Of a stretch of DNA of 52,719 nt, positions 48,217 through 52,719 are shown in pieces. The stretch is from Streptosporangiaceae bacterium (GTDB lineage: Bacteria; Actinomycetota; Actinomycetes; Streptosporangiales; Streptosporangiaceae): NCBI GenBank assembly GCA_030041135.1, contig JASHOL010000147.1, positions 1 to 52,719 of the forward strand, given 5' to 3'. Made by a program: the position numbers and the translations under genes. Below the pieces are notes generated by a model. That model was not told the origin of the DNA, made no database searches, and saw only the letters and a list, made by a program, of their open reading frames with translations. How positions within the stretch are numbered: the first letter of the stretch is position 1; the number at the start of each line of letters is the position of its first letter.

Positions 48217-49418
48217 CGGCGCATGATGAGCAGGGCGACGTCATCCTGGGCCTGCTCGTTGCCGATAAGCGCCCCCATTACGGCCGAGCATGCCACTTCC
48301 GGTGCGGTCGGTACGAGCGCGTCGCGGAGCCGGTCGAGTCCCTCGTCCAGCGGGTAATCGCGGCGCTCAACCAGCCCGTCGGTGTACAGGCACAGCAGCG
48401 TGCCCGGCGAGATCTTCTCCGTGGTCACGTGCCGTGGCACGCGGGGCGCCACCCCGATCATCAGATCGGCCGGGAGCTCGGCCAGCTCCGCCGGCCTCCC
48501 CGGATGCGCCAGCACCGGGGGGAGGTGGCCTGCCGAGGAGAAGTGGACCTGGTCGAGCGCCGGCTCGAACACGGCGTACAGCACGGTCGCCAGCGCGTCG
48601 GGCTCGAAATGCTGCATATCGCGGTCGAGCCTGGCCAGGACCTCGGCCGGATCGCTGGTCTCCAGGGCATAGGCCCGCAGCGCGCTTCGCATCCGGCCCA
48701 TGATCACCGCAGCGAGCAGGCCGGAGCCGGCGACATCGCCGATGACCATGCACAGCTCGCCCGAGGGCAGGGTGAACACGTCATACCAGTCGCCGCCGAC
48801 GCCGCCGTTGCCCGGAATGAGACGAGCCGCGATCTCGGCTCCTGGTACCGGCGGCAGGGCGGACGGAAGCAGGCTGCGCTGCAGCGCCGCGGCGGCGGCC
48901 CGGTCGGTCCTGACGGTCATCGACTGCACGGCCATCGCGGCTCGGTCGGCCGCCAGCTGGAGGAGCCTGGCATCCTCGGCGTTGAACTGGCGACCGGTGA
49001 GCGAGCCGACGTGCATGACCCCGATCACCCGGCCGCCGGCCACCATGGGCACGCCTATCATCGACCGGATCCCCTTGTCGAGGAGGATCTGACTGTGCAC
49101 TGTCGTGTCGTCGACCCGGTCCAGGATGACCGGCTTGTGCTCGGCCGCGATCCTCCCGGCGAAGCCCCGTCCGACCGGAATGCGCACGCCCTGGCGCACT
49201 TCTTCCTCAAGGCCGGCCGCCGCGGTGGCGATGAGCTGGCCGGAGGAGAAGTCGAGCAGCAGCGCGGCCGCGGTGTCGGCCTGCAGAATGTCCTTCGTGC
49301 GGGCGAGCAGTTCGGCTAGAAGCTCTTGGTCATCGAGCCGGGATAGCTCAGAATCGGTCAGGGACCTGATGTCCCTCAGTCTGTCCGGAGCCGAGTCGGT
49401 GGTGTCTGATCCTGTCAA
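48135..49418 (-). CDS. GAF domain-SpoIIE-type PP2C serine phosphatase
   Basis: The 427-residue protein starts at TTG 49418. Residues 30-170 are a GAF domain (VRIPVGRGFAGRIAAEHKPV, then IRSMIGVPMVAGGRVIGVMH). Residues 180-405 are the SpoIIE/RsbU phosphatase with metal Asp in VGGDWYDVF, IGDVAGSG, SSAGHLPPVL, LYTDGLVERRDYPLDEGLDR and DDVALLIMR. Such proteins dephosphorylate anti-anti-sigma factors in response to a signal sensed by GAF. The last ~20 residues lie in the overlap with the convergent gene and are basic and poorly conserved-looking. No anti-sigma gene is adjacent. Confidence 0.92.
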   Translation of the reverse strand: MTGSDTTDSAPDRLRDIRSLTDSELSRLDDQELLAELLARTKDILQADTAAALLLDFSSGQLIATAAAGLEEEVRQGVRIPVGRGFAGRIAAEHKPVILDRVDDTTVHSQILLDKGIRSMIGVPMVAGGRVIGVMHVGSLTGRQFNAEDARLLQLAADRAAMAVQSMTVRTDRAAAAALQRSLLPSALPPVPGAEIAARLIPGNGGVGGDWYDVFTLPSGELCMVIGDVAGSGLLAAVIMGRMRSALRAYALETSDPAEVLARLDRDMQHFEPDALATVLYAVFEPALDQVHFSSAGHLPPVLAHPGRPAELAELPADLMIGVAPRVPRHVTTEKISPGTLLCLYTDGLVERRDYPLDEGLDRLRDALVPTAPEVACSAVMGALIGNEQAQDDVALLIMRRQPSGSGGPARLRSEASAVTGPPRRRA

Positions 49419-49657
49419 CCTGAATGTCTCTCACCTGGCGAACTGCGTTGCCTTGCCGCATGGAGCCGGCCCGTTGACCCCGCTGGCCCGGGCAGCCGAA
49501 TTGCATTGCCCCTCCACCGGTCGGACTCTACGCTCAAGCTGTCGCTGCAGTGGCCGTGGATCGACGACGAGGACTCCGAGCATGAGATGCGCATGGCGCT
49601 GAGCTGGCGGGCTGATCCCGTTACGTTGCGGTGCATGAGACGGCGCGGGAGCGGTGC

Positions 49658-50584
49658 ATGAACCACCTTGCTCGCGAACCCGCGAGGGAACGCCTCGGCT
49701 GGCTCCTTGACGGCCTCAGCGGCGCTCCGGGCTGGGGCGAGGACCTGGCGGCGAGCATGGCACCTGAGTTTGCCGCGGCCACGCCGCCTGAACGCCTGGC
49801 CCAGGTCTTCCGGCGGCACGGGGCCGCTCTCGCGCCGGTGTCGGTGATCGGGCTCGACCTGGCCAGGACTCGCGCGAAGGCGCGCGTCCGCGCTCGTGAC
49901 GGCCACATCTACGTGATCACGTGCGCAGTCGAGCCCGAGCCGCCTCACCGCCTGACGTCAGCATGGCTGACGAGCCTGGTGCCTGCCGTCCTGACTCCCG
50001 GGCTCCCCATGGACTTCGCGGAATATCCACTGCCCGCCATGACTGGCGAAACCAGGCTGATCGTCTTTTCCGGCGTGCCCGGCTCCGGCAAGAGCAGCCT
50101 GGCTGATGCGACCGGGGCCGCTCTCGGCGTTCCGGTCTTCGCGATTGACTGGCTGCTCGGCTCCCTGACCCCGTTCGGCGGCTACCACCTGGACGAGTCG
50201 TGGGGCATGGGCTATGAGCTACTGACAACCCTCGCGCTGCGGCAGCTGCAGCTAGGTCAGTCCGCCATCCTCGACAGCCCGGCCGAGGAAACGGCTGTCC
50301 GCGACCGGTGGAGATCCCTGGCGGCCAGAGTCGGCTCGGACTTCAGGGTCGTCGTGTGCGTCTGCCCGGACGAGGCGGAGCACAAGAGACGGCTGGCGGG
50401 ACGTCAGCGGGGCATTCCCGGTTGGCACAACCCCGGCAACTGGGCCAACGCGCAGCGGCGGCTGGCCGCGTTCCCGCGGTGGGCCGATGAGGTGCTGACG
50501 GTCGATACCACCAGGCCGCAAGCCGATACCCTCGCCGAGATCCTGGATTACTGCGGCGCTCCGGCTAGCCCTAAGGCGAGATGA
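49658..50584 (+). CDS. P-loop kinase (AAA_33-type) with an N-terminal small domain
   Basis: ATG 49658 with GGGAG eight bases upstream gives 308 residues; GTG 49631 is the alternative. Residues 1-115 form a small mixed domain (RERLGWLLDGLSGAPGWGED, ARVRARDGHIYVITCAVEPE) that resembles the NTF2-like N-terminal region of some actinobacterial serine hydrolases. The rest is a P-loop kinase: RLIVFSGVPGSGKSSLADAT, AIDWLLGSLTPFGGY, AILDSPAEE and VVVCVCPDEAEHKRRLAGRQ. The likely substrate is a small molecule or tRNA/RNA end; it is not known. The combination is unusual, and the N-terminal assignment is tentative. Confidence 0.7.
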   Translation: MNHLAREPARERLGWLLDGLSGAPGWGEDLAASMAPEFAAATPPERLAQVFRRHGAALAPVSVIGLDLARTRAKARVRARDGHIYVITCAVEPEPPHRLTSAWLTSLVPAVLTPGLPMDFAEYPLPAMTGETRLIVFSGVPGSGKSSLADATGAALGVPVFAIDWLLGSLTPFGGYHLDESWGMGYELLTTLALRQLQLGQSAILDSPAEETAVRDRWRSLAARVGSDFRVVVCVCPDEAEHKRRLAGRQRGIPGWHNPGNWANAQRRLAAFPRWADEVLTVDTTRPQADTLAEILDYCGAPASPKAR

Positions 50585-50803
50585 GAGATATCCGGAGCGT
50601 CTGCGACGCACAATGGCTCAACCGCGGCTGAACGAGAATGGAAGGCATCGATGCCGCAAATCGGGCTGGGCAATGACTTTGCCAAATCATGGGTTTCACG
50701 AGTTTCCGGCCGCAGGCCAGACGACTCTCACCCCGGAGCACAGCCCCTGGAGTCCGCTGGGGCCCGCCTGGCCATTGCCCAGCCGGGAAGCAGACCGGGA
50801 TCG
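50585..50803. other. 219-base gap between convergent kinase and TetR genes; nothing recognised
   Basis: Short open frames exist, but none has a ribosome site with a recognisable product. No strong hairpin was found by eye. Confidence 0.5.
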
Positions 50804-51667
50804 CTAGGAACGGAACGCGGCGTAGATGATCGCGGCCACCCGGTCATTCATCTCTTCCCTGGGCAGCTGAACCTCCACGGCGCTGAGCAGGTAGTTGACT
50901 CGCTCCAGCATCATCAGGCAGGCGAGCGCGGTCAGCTCGGCATGCGGGGTGGGCTCCGCGGTGCCCTGCGCCTTCTCGGCGGCCGTCATCCCCTGGGTGA
51001 TCGACTCTGACAGCCGGAAGAGCAACTGCAGTCCATCGGCGAAGACTTCTTCGCCGACGATTTCCGCTTGGCTGAGAATGCGAATTACCGTGGCATGGGC
51101 GGCATACGTTTCGCTAAATCGCGAAACCCATCGGCGCAGCGCGGCTCGCCCGGACTCGTTGCTCGTGACGACCGGGAATTCATCGGTGATAATCGACATG
51201 TCGTGCAAGGCGTCGCGCAGCAGGGTGCGGAATAGGTCGTCCTTGTTAGCAAAATACAGATAGAACGTGCCATGCGAAGTCTTCGCGCGACGGACAATAT
51301 CCTCGACCCGGGTCGCCTGCAAGCCAGTTACCTCGAACTCGGCCAGCCCCGCGTCGAGCAGTCGCCTGATCGTCTCGCGGCCCTGCGCGCCGAGGTCGCG
51401 CTGCTGCGCGGGGATCCCCCCGCCATGCGACGGACGCTGCGGGCGGGCCACTTCCGGCGCCTTGCCGACGTTCGGCTCGGCGGATGCGGCAATGCCGTCC
51501 GCGGCTTGAACGGCGCCCGACCTGGGCTTAACGGCTGACGGCTGCCGCTGTCCAGCGGCCTGCGCTGCTGCGTCACGCCGGACTGCTGGCTCGCGATCGC
51601 CATGATGGCTGGCCGCTGGGGCGGCGGTGGCGCGCCCTGGCGAGCCCAGCGTAGGTTCCCGGCTCAT
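50804..51667 (-). CDS. TetR-family regulator with long disordered N-terminal extension
   Basis: The 287-residue protein has about 90 low-complexity residues rich in Ala, Pro, Arg and Gln before a standard TetR helix-turn-helix: RETIRRLLDAGLAEFEVTGL, then QATRVEDIVRRAKTSHGTFY and LYFANKDDLFRTLL. A TetR ligand domain follows. ATG 51667 lacks a clear ribosome site, so the true start may be further inside and the extension shorter. It is divergent from hpnC across 277 bases and may regulate it. Confidence 0.82.
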   Translation of the reverse strand: MSREPTLGSPGRATAAPAASHHGDREPAVRRDAAAQAAGQRQPSAVKPRSGAVQAADGIAASAEPNVGKAPEVARPQRPSHGGGIPAQQRDLGAQGRETIRRLLDAGLAEFEVTGLQATRVEDIVRRAKTSHGTFYLYFANKDDLFRTLLRDALHDMSIITDEFPVVTSNESGRAALRRWVSRFSETYAAHATVIRILSQAEIVGEEVFADGLQLLFRLSESITQGMTAAEKAQGTAEPTPHAELTALACLMMLERVNYLLSAVEVQLPREEMNDRVAAIIYAAFRS

Positions 51668-51944
51668 GTTCGAAGGCTAGCCCTGTGTGTCGGTCCCGGC
51701 CAACGCGCACCCCGATTTCCGGGCGGCGGAAGCACGCGCAACATCAACAACTCGGCCCCGCGCGCGTAAATTGCGGCTACTCTCCGGAGCCAGCAGGGCG
51801 ATTCGGCAGCATCTGCCCCGGGTAGAACGCTGTCGGCTCACGGGGATAGTTGCCGTCGCCTGAGGGGGAAAGCTGACACGCATATCAGGTGACGCACATG
51901 TCATTGTTTGCATCCAATTAAGAAACGTGCCGAAAATAGAGATC
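51668..51944. promoter_or_regulatory. Divergent control region between TetR and hpnC (277 bases, no gene)
   Basis: No gene is recognised. The part nearest hpnC (about 51895-51940) is clearly AT-richer than the rest and is the likely promoter. No convincing palindrome was found by eye. Confidence 0.4.
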
Positions 51945-52719
51945 ATGACTTCCGACCGGTCGGCCCCTGCTGCCGCTATGCCCGCGGCAGGCCGGGTGGC
52001 CGACGAGTTTGCGGCTGAGGGGTCCTGGCTTTCCGATGCGGGCCGGCAGGCACCGGCGAAGGCGGGAAGCGAGAACTTTCCTGTCGCGCTTCGGCTGTTG
52101 CCTGCCCGGCATCGGCGGCACCTGATGGCCGTCTACGCGTTCGCGCGAACGGCCGACGATGCTGGCGACCTGGCGCCGCCGGAGCAGCGCCTTGACCTGC
52201 TCGCCGACCTGGCGCGCGATGTCACGCGCCTGTACGCCGGCGAGGAGGCGGTCGGGTCCGCGACCGGCGGGGCCGGCCACGCCGGCGGGACCGGTCACCC
52301 TGGCGGGGCCGGCGACCCCGGCGAGCCGAAGCTGGCCGCCGTGCGCGGGCTCGGCGGGCTGATAGCCGACTGCGCGGTCCCGATGCAGCTATTCCTCGAC
52401 CTCATCCAGGCCGGCATCCAGGACCAGAACGTCGCCCGCTACGAGACCTTTGACGACCTGGTCGGCTACTGCCGGCTCTCGGCCAACCCGGTCGGACGGA
52501 TCGTCCTGTACGTCTTCGGCGCCTTCTCCCCGCAGCGCGCTGAACTCTCCGACTCCATCTGCACCGGACTTCAGCTGGCCGAGCACCTGCAGGACGTCGG
52601 CGAGGACATGCGGGCCGGCCGGGTCTACCTGCCGGCCGAGGACCTGCGCGCCTACGGCTGCACCGAAGAAGACCTGCGGGCCGGCACTGCGGGCCCGCAG
52701 CTGCGGCAGCTGCTCGCGT
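51945..52719 (+). CDS. hpnC: Squalene synthase HpnC, 5' part, runs off window
   Basis: From ATG 51945 an open frame continues to the last base (258 codons). It has SENFPVALRLLPARHRRHLM, then AVYAFARTADDAGD (first Asp-rich motif), FDDLVGYCRLSANPVGRIVL, LQLAEHLQDVGEDMRAGRVY (second Asp-rich motif) and LPAEDL, as in HpnC. HpnC acts with HpnD and HpnE to make squalene from farnesyl diphosphate for hopanoids. A Gly-rich insert (about 52260-52320: GGAGHAGG, GGTGHPGG-like) interrupts the usual fold between helices. AGAGA near the start is a weak ribosome site. Confidence 0.9.
   Translation, partial: MTSDRSAPAAAMPAAGRVADEFAAEGSWLSDAGRQAPAKAGSENFPVALRLLPARHRRHLMAVYAFARTADDAGDLAPPEQRLDLLADLARDVTRLYAGEEAVGSATGGAGHAGGTGHPGGAGDPGEPKLAAVRGLGGLIADCAVPMQLFLDLIQAGIQDQNVARYETFDDLVGYCRLSANPVGRIVLYVFGAFSPQRAELSDSICTGLQLAEHLQDVGEDMRAGRVYLPAEDLRAYGCTEEDLRAGTAGPQLRQLLA

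Noticed and set aside
50613-50807. 64-codon open frame between kinase and TetR genes
   Set aside because: No good ribosome site, no recognisable domain, and normal for chance in GC-rich DNA.
1-52719. Prophage, insertion sequence or integrative element
   Set aside because: No transposase, integrase, structural phage gene, tRNA attachment site or terminal repeats were recognised, and gene content is of chromosomal type.

Overview
The window is high-GC actinomycete DNA. Supporting signs are frequent GTG and TTG starts, GGAGG-type ribosome sites, a DinB/maleylpyruvate-isomerase-type (mycothiol-associated) protein, an Rv1733c-like membrane protein, a sugar importer with no ATPase gene of its own, and a hopanoid/squalene gene at the right edge. 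The genus cannot be read from the sequence. No rRNA, tRNA, CRISPR array, transposase or phage gene was recognised.

Layout. 1-13.3 kb: tail of an FMN-dependent hydroxy-acid oxidase, a HAD hydrolase, an SDR, an MMPL transporter coupled to a stand-alone sensor-domain protein, a serine-hydrolase pseudogene, an MFS exporter, a zinc-ribbon/HTH regulator with a palindromic operator, a phosphotransferase/CoA-transferase pair, a universal stress protein, a sirtuin and a second SDR. 13.3-21.7 kb: a glycoside-utilisation locus with a secreted GH27 glycosidase, two paralogous DeoR-family repressors, a GlmS/AgaS-like SIS protein and a binding protein plus two permeases; short motifs recur in its intergenic regions. 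21.8-30.1 kb: a branched-chain-amino-acid-type (Liv) ABC importer, a TetR regulator, an acyl-CoA ligase and a citryl-CoA-lyase-like protein, probably one acid uptake/activation/cleavage unit.

30.3-35 kb: an APH(6)-like kinase, a DinB-type protein, a CbiX-like protein lacking its usual N-terminal histidine, and an XRE regulator next to an HbhA/phasin-like protein. A second, shorter copy of that last pair lies at 42.1-42.9 kb; both resemble the mycobacterial hbhA-Rv0474 and rhodococcal MLDS-MLDSR lipid-droplet pairs. 35-42 kb: a methyltransferase, a large palindromic intergenic element, a Baeyer-Villiger-type monooxygenase with a VOC protein and an ArsR-SRPBCC fusion regulator, a PspC protein, an AI-2E-family permease and AcuC deacetylase. 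43-52.7 kb: a heavily deleted GNAT/acyl-CoA-ligase (Pat-like) pseudogene, an Rv1733c-like protein, a small zinc-finger protein, an arylsulfatase, an LPG-synthase-like membrane protein, a GAF-SpoIIE phosphatase, a P-loop kinase, a TetR regulator and, divergent from it, the start of hpnC, which runs off the end.

The strongest leads are the duplicated lipid-droplet-type cassettes, the GH27/SIS/DeoR locus with its recurring motifs, the CoA-ligase/citryl-CoA-lyase-like unit behind a Liv importer, and the palindromic element near 35.85 kb. Starts were chosen mainly from ribosome-site spacing and are stated where ambiguous.
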